Assembly (NCBI RefSeq): GCF_040869045.1
Contig: NC_090324.1
Span: 58,123,346 to 58,187,345, forward strand
Length of the DNA stretch: 64,000 nucleotides
Reading direction: 5' to 3'
Source of the DNA: Eurosta solidaginis
Lineage: Eukaryota > Arthropoda > Insecta > Diptera > Tephritidae
The position numbers and the translations under genes are program-made. Shown here one piece after another: positions 31,373 to 42,059 of this stretch. Every line of letters begins with the position of its first letter. Positions within the stretch are counted from its first letter, which is position 1. A model generated the notes under the pieces. That model worked only from the letters and a program-made list of their open reading frames with translations. It made no database searches and had not been told where the DNA came from.

Positions 31373-34100
31373 TTAGGTAGACAAGTATTGCATTACGTAT
31401 AGTGGCAAAAGTACATTCAAGACTGATACAGCTATACAAGTCATTGTAGTGCGCGCACCAGATAAGAAGAGGATTGTTTTTAGCAAAGTTTCGTCGACAA
31501 AGGGGTAAATAAAAGGAACGTAGTGTCTGGATACTATAGGGAGAACCGCAAAAATCAAGCGGCTGAGAATGTCCGCAGCATCAATTTCTCCAATAACGAG
31601 CTTATGGATGAACAATACTCCCAGTAATATTCTCCGATTTTCCAGAGAGGGTAAGTTAATAAGAAGAAGTCTACTTCTGTATGGAGGAAGGTGGAGACTT
31701 GAGTCCCAATTAAGGCCGCGCAATGGAAATATCAAAAATTGCTTTTGAACTGACTCAAGATGCTTTATATGCTTTTGAGAAAGAGGGGACCAAACGCGTG
31801 AGCAATACTCGAGTATTGGACGAACCAGCGATGTGTAAAGAACAAATCCAAGTAAACCCAACGCTTTGTTGGCAATAGATGAAATATGCATGTTAAAATT
31901 CAATTTCGGATCAAAAAGGACACCTAGATAAAGGCGTACCATCTATTACATAAGGTTTCAATGCTGGATTCACTCGGTGAAATGTCATATGCTTACATTT
32001 AGAGCAATTTAAAGCTAGTAAATTTGTTGTGCACCAACATTGGAATGAGTCCAAGTCGGCCTGAAGAAGATCCAGGGAACTGAAATCGGTAGGACAGTAA
32101 GTGTAGCAAAGTTTTACATCATCCGCATACATTATAGTATGGGAATATAATATTGTCTGTGGCAAGTCATTAATGAAAAGGGTAAAGAGCAAAGGGCCTA
32201 GATGACTTCCCTGGGGTACGCCGGAGGAACCTCCGAACGATTACGACAGATTGCTCTTGAACAGGACTTTTTGGGTCCGGTTAGAAAGATAGCTTTTCAG
32301 CCACATTAATAGGTGAAACGGAAAGCCCAGTAAATCAAACTTATGAATAAGTAACTCATGGTTGACGGTATCAAATGCTTTGCTGAAGTCCGTGTAAATG
32401 ACATCCGTTTGCTTTTTCGCTAAAAATCCTTCCATAACTATAGAGGTGAATACATGCAAATTTGTAGTGGTTGACCTTTGACGAATGAAACCGTGTTGGC
32501 ATGGAGATAAAAGATTAGAACACTGATATTGGAGTTGACTGGTAACAATCTGTTCAAAGACTTTAGGAATTACTGAAAGTTTAGCAATACCCCTGTAGTT
32601 TTCAACTTTTGACCCACTACCTTTTTTATGCAGGGGTATAATAAAAGACTGTTTCCAAAGTGCCGGGAATGACGCAGACCCCAGAGATAGCTCAAATAAT
32701 TTTAAAATAGGATCATACATGTTTTCGGCGCAGTACCTAAGCACGCAACTAGGAACACCGTCCGGTCCCGGAGAAAAGGTGGTCTTCAAAGATTGAAGAC
32801 TCTGAAGAACAATATTACCATCAATAGCAGGATTCCTAATGGAATTCGGGCTATCTAAGCGATAGGGATATTGACCGGAATGAAAAGCACTGGATGAATA
32901 TGTGGACTTAAAGAACTCAGAAAATAGTTCAGCAAAGGTTAATGGGGAAGGATACCCAGAAGTTTTCCGCTTTGAATTCACGGAACTGTAAAACTTTTTT
33001 GGATTTCTAAAAAATTGGGCTTTACAACAACTCAAGTAGTTTTTATAACAAAGCTGATTAAGACGGTGAAATTTGGAACGAGCTATTAGATATTTAGAGA
33101 GGTCTGCAGATCCTCCAGATTTCTTGAATCTCTTATAAAGCCTAGTTTTAATGTTATTAAGTCTGATAAGTTGCCTTGAAAACCAAGGGGGCTTATTCGA
33201 ACATAGGGTATAGCGAGTAGGAATGCAGGTATCAAAGAAGCCATCAAGCGTACTATAAAATATAGAGATATCCGAATCGACATCAGTGCAAGCATAGAGA
33301 TCCGACCAATCATGGGAAGCCAACACATCATTGAGCATAATGAAATTCGCTTTGTAGAAGCATCTAGATCGGGGACGAGACTGTACTTGAATCCTATGGT
33401 GTAGGCTGATATCAAGTGATATCTCTAGCGTAGGGTGAAGAGGGTATTCTGGAAGGGATAAAGGTGGGATTTGCGTAAGGGCAGTACCCACCGAGCCATC
33501 CACAAATACTAAATCCAGCATTTTATTTCCACTATTTGGAACATTGTTAATCTGTAAAAGAGATGAGTCTAACAAGCAATTGAGAAACTCATGTTGATCA
33601 GTGGGAGTTAAAAAGTTTGAATAACTTATATTAACCCAACTAACTGTTGGCAAGTTAAAGTCACCAACAACAACAAGTCGATCGTTATCTCCCAACTGCG
33701 AATGCAAATCTCAGATGGCCGAGCTATGAGTAGCATAAACATCCATATCCGAACGAGGTGGTATATGCGAACAGCAAACAATTACGCTATAGCTACCGAA
33801 TGAAAGCCTAACTGCTATGAATTCGATATGAGAGATATTGTCCAGCGAAATCAACTCAGATGATAGGTTAGATTCAACAACAATAAGGGCACCTCCCGCT
33901 CTAGAGATCCGATCACGCCGATCACGCCGACAAACAGCATATTTATTTGAAAAAACCTCAGAATTGTAATTATCAGGCTTTAGCCAGGTCTCCGTAAAAG
34001 CTACAACTTGTGCAGAAAAGTTTAAAGAATTAAGAAAGAATGGAACAAGTTTTGATGGTAAACCACGAACATTTTGGTAATTAATGAGAAGACGGGACAG
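31373..34100 (-). pseudogene. LINE ORF2: endonuclease and reverse transcriptase, broken
   Basis: The apurinic-type endonuclease begins near 34085 (NYQNVRGLPSKL, AFTETWLKPDNY) and includes VVVGDFNLPTV near 33660. The reverse transcriptase follows: SFIIPLHKKGSGSKVENYRG, QHGFIRQRSTTTNL, YTDFSKAFDTVNH, SGVPQGSHLGPLLFTLFIND and the catalytic MYADDVKLC near 32125. The thumb-like end reads SLVRPILEYCSRVWSP and ESVQKQFL. Lesions are a TGA near 33713, a TAA at 32241-32243 in the same frame, and a frameshift near 31925 with some missing sequence. The enzyme would nick the target and prime reverse transcription there. Confidence 0.8.
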
Positions 34101-34108
34101 ATCAGCAA

Positions 34109-34900
34109 TTACCTTTGTGTTGTTATTACTGTGTTCGTCATACCGTTTTTTGGCTGTAATAAAACAAGTTGGTCCCTCGCCTTGCTTGCAACAGCCCTAC
34201 GAGGTGGCACGGCAGTCACCTGCAGAGGAGTAGCGGATAGCGCACCAGAGAGCTGGGAAGGAGCGGCCGTTATAGAACAGTTGACAGAAAACGCACTGCT
34301 TGACATAGCGTTGGTTATCGAGCCCGTCAAAGAAGTAATATTTTTTTCAGGTACACTTGTATCGCTAGCAACAACCCAAGTATCGGTAACTGTTATTGTT
34401 GGAGCTAAAGATACCGGTGGAGGTGTAGGATGAATTGGGGAGTCCAGCGAAATCAACATTGGTGACGTAGAACAAACAGCCGCAAAGGTACCACTATTAG
34501 TTCGTGCATCGTTTAATTTGCCAGAGATCGTCTCACTGGAAGTCTCGACACAGCCTTGTGGAGATTCCTGAGCTGCATTGTTCATAACGTCTTTGGTAAG
34601 CCTGTTCGTATAAGTAAACGCGGTTGAATGGACATTCGTAGGAGGACAGCTTTGCCCCCGACTCGAAGACAAGTTGGAATCATTGTTGGGCATACATTTC
34701 TTACGTTTTGGGGATTCAGATATCACTTTCAAATTTTAAAAGTGAGCCTCCATCGTTTTGAATCTTTCGTTAAGGTCACGAAACCCAATAAAAATGTTGT
34801 TGAACTCTTTCTGAGTTTGCTTCATAAAAGCTCGCATTTCATTTTCTACGGAACGACAATCATGACATGTCCAGTTCAGTCCAATTTTGCTGGATATTAG
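34109..34900 (-). pseudogene. LINE ORF1 (chaperone-type protein with Cys/His motif)
   Basis: The frame upstream of the ATG at 34732 shows LNWTCHDCR then ENEMRAFMKQTQKEFNNIF and NERFKTMEAHF, a zinc-finger-like end followed by a coiled helix, as in CR1-type ORF1 proteins. A stop separates this from the 207-residue Ser/Thr/Pro-rich part at 34732-34109. Function is inferred from position ahead of ORF2. Confidence 0.55.
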
Positions 34901-35464
34901 GTCAACCACCCGACCACCTATGTGAGAGAAACCTGAGCCATATTATCACGGAGCCAACAACGAACATAAGTATCACCACGGGAAATTTTCTTTTGATTGG
35001 TGCACTACTTGACACAGCAATCCAATATAATTGCAAAGTTAAACAAACCCAAAAGAAAAATAGGCAAAAGAAACTATAAGTATAGGATAAATTGAACAGC
35101 TGTTCAAAAATATGGGCGAGAGTTATTTCGGTGCGCTGGATGCAAATCGCAAGACAGCGTATAGCTAGCAGCGAACACAACAGAAAGCAAAAAGGGCACA
35201 CAGTGACTTGCTAATAGCAGCTACCAACAAAAAGGTATGCAGTTATCACAAATTTTTGTGAAAATATATGATCTATGAACACACAGACTGAATGTTTAAA
35301 TTGCACAAAAAGTCAGTATGTATATTGCACCGTGTAAAGATTTAATACGAAATTAAATTTATAAATTGTTTTCTATTATATTAATGAATATTTATAAAAG
35401 ATAAAACTTGTTTACAAAGTAAAAAGAATAACAATTCAAAGAGCGATCAAAAACCCTTCCGCGC

Positions 35465-36030
35465 ACCGCAAGGTTACCAGATCAATTCGATGCGACAAAT
35501 GAACTTTCCTTGCCGGTAGAAAAATTTGTTGAACTTGTTAACCAAGTGCGTTGTGCTTATCAGTGGAACGAAAAAAGTTTAATGTTAGCAGTATTTAGTC
35601 GACTGCAAGGTGCTGCAAAACAATGGTTAGATGCATCACCACAGTGCTATTCGAATTGGAAAAATTTCGCGGAACGATTAATTGAAGAATTCGGTACAAA
35701 GCCAAACGAGGCAGAGGTACATTAAAAGATGAACAGTTCGGTACGTAAAACAGATGTGGATTATTGTTTCCGTATGAATGCTATCGGTCAATGCTATAAT
35801 TTGAGTGAAGATGCTATTATAAGATATACGCAAAACGGGTTAAGAAATCGTGAAATACAAACAGCAATTGCTCCGTTACGATTCCAATCGATGAGACTAT
35901 TACGTGAAACGCTTGACGAGTATAGTAATAATCAATATAGTACACCGATCGTAAGAAGTGAACAAAACAAAACGAAAAGCGCGAGTAATACTATTAATAA
36001 GCCTATCACTGAAAATAGAAGTAAAATGAA
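35465..36030 (+). pseudogene. Gag core of the older gypsy-type element, continued
   Basis: It reads LPVEKFVELVNQVRCAYQW, FSRLQGAAKQWLDASP and NWKNFAERLIEEFG, then after a stop at 35723-35725 VDYCFRMNAIGQCYNLSEDA and RYTQNGLRNREIQ. This is a capsid-like Gag of the type that precedes a zinc knuckle. The knuckle and the protease are missing; similarity ends near 36030. Confidence 0.7.
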
Positions 36031-36049
36031 ATGTTATATTTTCTTGTTG

Positions 36050-36590
36050 GGCCAAATATATTCCTTATGCTTGCTTTTATGGAGATTTACGGCCGAGAAA
36101 TTTAAAGTAATCGCACTGTCAATAATAACAAACATGAAGCAATTTTATCAACATATAAAACTGAAATATGGTGGTTATACGCATGCCACAATAAAGAAAT
36201 ATAATAAGGAATGCAAGAAGCTGGTGAAGCAGCAACAACGGCTTAAGTTTTTATTGCGATGCAAGGACTACGGTGTTGTATCCTCGCACTTACAGGGTAA
36301 GGTACGTAATTTTTCCCATAGTTTTAAGTTGGATAGCACACGGGAACAGCTCGATAAAATAGTAAAAACGTTTTGTTTTAAAAGTTCTCAATCTTGAGGT
36401 TAAAGAGACAAATATAAATATAAAAATACTAAAAGCCAAACTGAAGAATATATTGGAGATATTAAGAAATATATTAAGAGAAGACGACTACGACAACATA
36501 ACTAAAAATAAAATAAAATTTTTAAATTACATCACTTCTACAACACAAGAAAAACACAATGAAAAGCTTCAAACTCTAGATGTACAATTA
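36050..36590 (+). mobile_element. Probable Penelope-like N-terminal fragment inside the older gypsy-type element
   Basis: Where zinc knuckle and protease are expected there is instead a Lys-rich helical segment (YNKECKKLVKQQQRLKFLLR, GKVRNFSHSF) and ILREDDYDNITKNKIKFL then TSTTQEKHNEKLQTL. This resembles the region ahead of the reverse transcriptase in Penelope-like elements. The match is from memory of the family and is modest. The boundaries are approximate. Confidence 0.4.
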
Positions 36591-36599
36591 GGTCAAGAG

Positions 36600-38150
36600 A
36601 TATTTTATCGAAATATCCTCGCGAAAATAAATAACGGACAATTAAAATTCGAATACGCGACCGTCGCGAAAAATCGAGAAACGTTGATAGCTGAACGTAA
36701 GAAAATAACCGAAAACGATATAAAATGCGGAGAACTTGAAAGTACGAAGATGAACAAATTAATAGAAATGCTGAATGAGTATAACGATATATTTGCAAAT
36801 AAGATAAGCGAAATAGGTAAGACCAATATATTATCTATGAAAATTGAGTTAGATAGTGCAGTACCCATTGCACAAAATCCATACCGTATCCCAGAACCAA
36901 AGAAAATCATCGTGCAACAAATGATTGCTGAATTGCTAGATAGCGATATAATAGAATCGTCAGAGTCTGAATATGCGAGTCCCATTGTACTCGTGAAAAA
37001 CAAAAACGGTGAGTCGAGATTGTGTGTCGACTACAGGAGGGTGAATCAGCATACACGAAAAGAAATTTATCCAATGCCGCATATTGAGGAACAGCTTCAG
37101 GAAGCTAAACGTTATAAATATTTTACAATACTTGATATGAATAGTGGATATGACCAAATGCCGAAAGATCCAGATAGTCGTAAGATTACTATGTTTGTTA
37201 CAACAGAGGGGTTGTATCAATTTAAACGAATGCCTTTCGGGCTTAAGTATGCTCCCGTGGTTTTCCAACGCTTAATGGCAAATGTAAAAGAACGAACACA
37301 GAACGGCGATATGATTAATTATATGGACATTATGGTAGGACGTTCTACCATTGAAGAAATGCTAACAAAATTGCGACGAGTTTTGATGTATTACGAGAAT
37401 TAAATTTGACTTTGAATTTGAAGAAGTGTGAGTTTGCCAAAGAAACGATAGAATTTTTGGGATATTCTTTAACACCAACTGGAATTAGTCCAGGTACAGC
37501 AAAAACGCTAGCTATTACAAATTTTCTGACTCCGAAAAACATAACTGAAGTACGACAGTTTCTTGGTTTGAGTGGGTACTTTAGAAAATTCGTACCCCAA
37601 TATGAGATAAAGTCTGAACCACTAAGACGTTTACAAGTTGCAATGGTCTGAAGTACAACAACACGCGTTTAAAGAGCTAAAGATGGCTAGTATCTAAGCC
37701 AGTGATGACGTCATACAGAATCGAAGCTAAGCATGAAATTCATACCGATGCGAGTTCCATTGGGTTACCTGGAGTATTACTACAACAATAAAATTTGAAG
37801 AAGTTAAATAGTTATGAGTTAGAGACTCTTGCTGTGGTAGAAATATTTGAACGACTAAAATACTATGTCCACGCAAAGAAGTTACCGTGATAACCGGCTG
37901 CAACGCAATTAAGACGGCTATGTCAAAGAAAGAGGTTATCACGCGCATAGCGCGCTGGTAGTTGAAGGTCCAAGAATATGATGTAAAGATAGAGCATCGC
38001 TCTGGTAAGCGTCAGCAGAGCACCCGTAGAAGTACCGCATGAGGCGGATGAAGCTTCCTTATGCGTGTTGAAAACAGGAGTAGATGAAACGGACTGGTTA
38101 TTCAGTATGCAGCTACAGGATGCTGATATCAAAAGATAGTCGAACAATTG
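36600..38150 (+). pseudogene. Reverse transcriptase and RNase H remnants of the older gypsy-type element
   Basis: The reverse transcriptase shows DSDIIESSESEYASPIVLVK, SRLCVDYRRVN, FTILDMNSGYDQM and RMPFGLKYAPVVFQRLM. The catalytic box, expected as Y-x-DD, reads YMDIMVG near 37320, so the second Asp is lost. A frame change near 37400 leads to LNLKKCEFAKETIEFLGYSL and TEVRQFLGLSGYFRKFVPQY. RNase H traces (HTDASSIGL-like near 37740) follow with several stops. Inactive. Confidence 0.8.
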
Positions 38151-39431
38151 AAAATGAAAAACACTAATATGATAGATGAGTACATAGTTGAGAATGGTCG
38201 ATTATTCAAAAAACGCAAAGGTGGAAAATTATGGGTTGTACCAAAGGCGCTGCGAAGGTTTTACATGATTGCCACGATAATGCTGGACATTTGGTGTCGA
38301 GAAAACGATACAGCGATTGATAAGTTATCTATGGTTCCCGAGAATGCGGAACTATGTATACTCGTATATTAAGTCGTGCGTAGAATGCGCATACAATAAA
38401 GATCGAGGGGGAAGAAAATACACTTAGATCTATTGGAAACCTGGCAATCCTATGAAATGCATCCCTGTAAAATGCATATATGTACAACAACTATGTTTTT
38501 CAAATTTTCAACGTTGAGTTCAGTTCTAAAATAAACTTCGTACTAGTAACAACGTGTTTTATATTTATTCCGAGCTTCGCTGTAAGTATACGCGCAACAA
38601 GATCATTTAGGTCCTTTCACAGAAAGTAGTCAGAGAAACGAGCATATACTTGTCCTTGTCGACGCGTTTACAAAATTTACAATTATACGAGCAGTCAAGA
38701 ATACAAGGACCAAGCCGGTGATAGACATATTAAACGAGGTCAGTAGTTATGTAGGTATGCCTGAGCGAATCGTTAAGGACAGAGGTACCGCATTCACATC
38801 CAAAGAGTTCGCGAAATATTGTAATGACAACGGAATCAAACATGTAAAAAACGCTGTGCGTACTCCGAGGGTAAACGGACATGCTGAACGTACAAACAGG
38901 ACAATTTTGTCAATGCTATTACCAACCACAACCAATGATAAACGCTGGGATTAGAAGCTACGCGAATTCCAATGGGCAATACATTCAATGAAGAATAAAA
39001 TGACAACGAAAACACCTCAAGAACTTTTGCTAGGTTTCTCGCCACGAGACATTTTGCGAAACAAAATATTATTAGCTTTACATGACGATAATCATGAAAT
39101 TAACGAAATTGATTTAGAAGAAATACAACGTAATGCAGCAGCTAAATTTAGAAAGATGAGGCAGCAAGCAAAAATACGATTTGACAGACAACATAGTAAA
39201 CCAACAGAATATCACGTCGACGACTTGGTGCTCGTCGAAAATGAGCCACCTAGTACAGGACATTCACGAAAATTAGAGCCTCATTACAAGGGTCCGTTCA
39301 TAATCACGCGGTCTCTTGGTAATGACGGCTTGGTAGTTAAGGACTTGCCAGGTTCTAGTCGAACACAGCTACATTATTCGTCAGTTTACTCATCAGATAA
39401 AATAAAACCGTGGTGCGAGTTACCACCCTAG
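38151..39431 (+). pseudogene. Integrase of the older gypsy-type element, broken
   Basis: An N-terminal piece (YIVENGRLFKKRKGGKLWVV) and a Cys pair (CVECAYNKDRGG near 38380) are followed by unrelated AT-rich sequence at about 38460-38590. The catalytic core then reads DHLGPFTESSQ near 38610, VKDRGTAFTSKEF near 38775 and HAERTNRTILS near 38885, so the DDE residues are visible. A stop at 38952-38954 separates the C-terminal part (QELLLGFSPRDILRNK, VDDLVLVENEPPS, HYKGPFIITRSLG), which ends at 39431. Confidence 0.8.
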
Positions 39432-39518
39432 GATGATAACGAAACGTATGAAGACGAGGTCAATCAAAATACCTCAGGGCAGGAGCGGGGGCGCTCCAAT
39501 TTGTCAGGAGAGGCCGAG

Positions 39519-39786
39519 TGTAAGATACTAATGGCAACTCTGTCAAAAATGCAACACTAGCATAAAACCAACGCCAACAATTGAAGAGTAACCGACAGCA
39601 GTCGATCGAAGATAATCAAAGCCGCCCGGAACGTTCGCACTCACAATGAAATATTGAATTTGCTAAACTATTTTAAAATGTTACCTATAACCTAATTTCT
39701 TGAATTCAATAATTATTCTCTAAGTTTAAACAACGCTTGACAATTTATTTAATGCCTACAGTGGCCGCTCAGAACTCTTCCTTTCA
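39519..39786 (+). repeat. 3' LTR of the older gypsy-type element
   Basis: 268 bp, collinear with 26438-26704 with scattered differences, starting TGTAAGATACTAATGG and followed by CCAT. Confidence 0.85.
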
Positions 39787-39892
39787 CCATGTCGAGCCAC
39801 CACCAAACCTATGCTCAAAATTTCATCTCAATGGGTTCATCCGTTCTCGAGCTTTGCGGTCCAGAAAAAAACGGCTTTCAAAATATATATTA

Positions 39893-40629
39893 CACTGAAA
39901 GAAATGGTGCTAGTAAAATCAACAAATCGGCCCTGTTGTTCTTGACTTAACGGAGATTAGGTGAAATTGATCGAATTATGGTTAATTCGACAGATTTCTT
40001 TGTAAAGCGAACAAATTAGTTTAGTCATTTCAACAGAAGAGATATTGTCGCTCTTAAGTTAACAAAATTTTGTAAAATTGACAGATTCCTAATCAATATA
40101 ACTATTTTCCTATTAAGACAACTGATCTTACAGGTCATTTCAACGGCGTACAATTGTCAATACAAGGGCAAATTTCAAAGATAATTTTATGCTCACTGCG
40201 CTCTCTACTTTGTAGTTATGACGACGGTGCCTCTTGTTAAAAAAAAAACACCAAAATAAGAAAACCATTAAATCGAGAAAACATCAAAAATGGGAAAACA
40301 ATAAAAAACTTGTTTTTCAGTTATCAATACAAAACGAAAAAGTCCTTTTTTGAATTTACTGTGAAACAAATTATGAGATACCGGGACACCTATTTATCTT
40401 GTTACAAAAGTTTTGCTTGAACGAACAGGATTGTTGCAAAGTTAGTAACATTATGTTGAAGTTTTTATGAATTTTCACTCACGCGAACGAATCTAATAAG
40501 ATAATTAAAAAACATACTTCTTAAATGTTGATGTTTCCGACAAAATAAAACTTTGATTTGTTTTGGAATCGTTTCAACTTAAGAGTTACGAAAATTAAAC
40601 TTGCCGAATTACATGAAGTACTCTCAGTG
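39893..40629. mobile_element. Possible 737-bp inverted-repeat element
   Basis: CACTGAAAGAA at the left is mirrored by TACTCTCAGTG at the right. The inside is AT-rich and non-coding. CACTG-type ends occur in some DNA transposon groups, but no target duplication is clear, so this is tentative. Confidence 0.3.
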
Positions 40630-40940
40630 AAAACTCATATGCTTTGCAGATGGCGTTCGGAGTAGGCATAAAACAAGTAGGTCGCGTCCCGCCAATTTGT
40701 AAGAAAAATTAAAAAGGAGCACGACGCAAATTAGAAGAGAAGTACGGCCTAAAATCTCTTCGGAGGTTATCGCGCCTCACATTTATTTATTTATATTGCA
40801 ACATAGGTACTTTCATACAAAGCTGTTGCAACAACTTTTTTTGTTCATTTAACTACTAAAACAGTCAATTAAGAATCAACGATTTATGCGCAGCTGATTC
40901 AATATCTTGTTGCGATGGATAAAAATTTACAGAAATTTCG
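40630..40940. other. No feature recognised
   Basis: AT-rich sequence between the possible inverted-repeat element and copy C; no frame or shared repeat seen. Confidence 0.4.
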
Positions 40941-41800
40941 GTTAAATTAAACTGGGCGTGGCTACAACATATTTCGCCCATTTTCACGGAAAACAGTTAT
41001 CGGCATAGAGTCTATGCCCCTACCAAATTTCACAAGGATTGGTGAATTTTTGTTCGACTTATGGCATTAAAAGTATTCTAGACAAATTAAATGAAAAAGG
41101 CGGAATCATGCTCATTTTGAAATTTTCCTTTATTTTTGTATTTCGTTGCACCGTATCATTACTGAAGTTGAATGTTGACATAATTTCCTTATATACTGTA
41201 AAGATATTAAATTTTTTGTTAAAATTTCACTTTTAAAAACTTTTGTTTCAAAAAGTGGGCGTGTTCGGATTCCGATTTTGCTAATTTTTATTTAGCACTT
41301 ATACAGTAATAGGAGTAACGTTCCTGCCAAATTTCATCATGATATCTTCAACGACTGCCAAGCTTGCAAAACTTTGAAATTACCTTCTATTAAAAGTGGG
41401 CGGTGCCACGCCCATTGTCCAAAATTTTATTAATTTTCTATTCTGCGTCATAAGGTCAACTCACCTACCAAGTTTCATCGCCGTCTCTGGTAATGAATTA
41501 TCGCACTTTTTCGGTTTTTCGAAACTTTCCATATCGAAAAAGTTGGCATGGTTATGGTCCGATTTCGCTCATTTTAAATAGCGATATGAACCTACATACC
41601 AAATTTCATCAACATACCTCAAAATTTACTCAAGTTATCGTGTTTACGGACGGACGGACGGACGGACATAGCTTAATAAATTTCTTTTTTCGCCCAGATC
41701 ATTTTGGTATATAGAAGTCTATATCTATCTCGATTAGTTTATGCCGTTACGTGAACAAAATTAATATACTCTGTGAGCTCTGCTCAGCTGAGTATAATAA
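40941..41800 (+). mobile_element. Dispersed repeat, copy C, 5'-truncated
   Basis: It carries only the right half of the family: GGGCGTGGCTACAACAT, ACAGTTATCGGCATAGAG, TTTCATCATGATATCTTCAACGA, (ACGG)-type GGACGGACGGACGGACAT and the end GCTCAGCTGAGTATAATAA. It lacks the left end and the 130-bp array. At the point where copy A was hit by the gypsy element it reads CCTTATATACTG without an insertion, giving the empty site. Confidence 0.75.
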
Positions 41801-42059
41801 TATTTTAGAAAATATGGGAAACAAACACACAAATTCAATCCAAAATGTACCCAATCTAATATCTAATATATATATCTAATATGTAATATATCTAATATAT
41901 ATATTATAAATGGGAAAGTTTTGATATTTGGATGTCCAGACGTTTGTTTTTGTGTCTCAATCACGCAAGAACGGCTGGACAGATTTGGATGAAATTTGGC
42001 GCGCATATAGCCAATGGTCTAGAAAGATCTACTAGATAAATATTTTTCCAAAGGGGGAG

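Larger units (their letters stand above)
30785..35464 (-). mobile_element. CR1/jockey-type LINE (non-LTR retrotransposon)
   Basis: It runs leftward. ORF1 lies at 34900-34109, ORF2 with endonuclease and reverse transcriptase at 34100-31373, then a 3' untranslated region, with a TAAA-type tail at 30810-30786 (TTTATTTATTTATTTATTA on the plus strand). It interrupts the gag of the older gypsy-type element, and GTTACC is seen at both junctions (about 30779 and 35473). The 5' part (34935-35464) is non-coding. Clade assignment is from memory of the family and is not firm. Confidence 0.8.
26438..39786 (+). mobile_element. Older gypsy-type LTR retrotransposon carrying nested insertions
   Basis: LTRs at 26438-26704 and 39519-39786 match along their length, and CCAT lies directly outside both (26434-26437 and 39787-39790), so the 13.3 kb is one insertion later enlarged. 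Its own parts are a leader, a SAP-domain gag (30339), gag core (35465), reverse transcriptase (36600-37650), RNase H remnants and integrase (38151-39431). Insertions are a dispersed repeat (27012-29664), a LINE (30785-35464) and a Penelope-like piece (about 36050-36590). Many stops and frameshifts show it is dead. Confidence 0.88.

Noticed and set aside
34902..35201. Minus-strand frame of 99 residues with hydrophobic stretches at the LINE 5' end
   Set aside because: Its hydrophobicity comes from T-rich sequence; it lies in the LINE 5' untranslated region and resembles no known protein.
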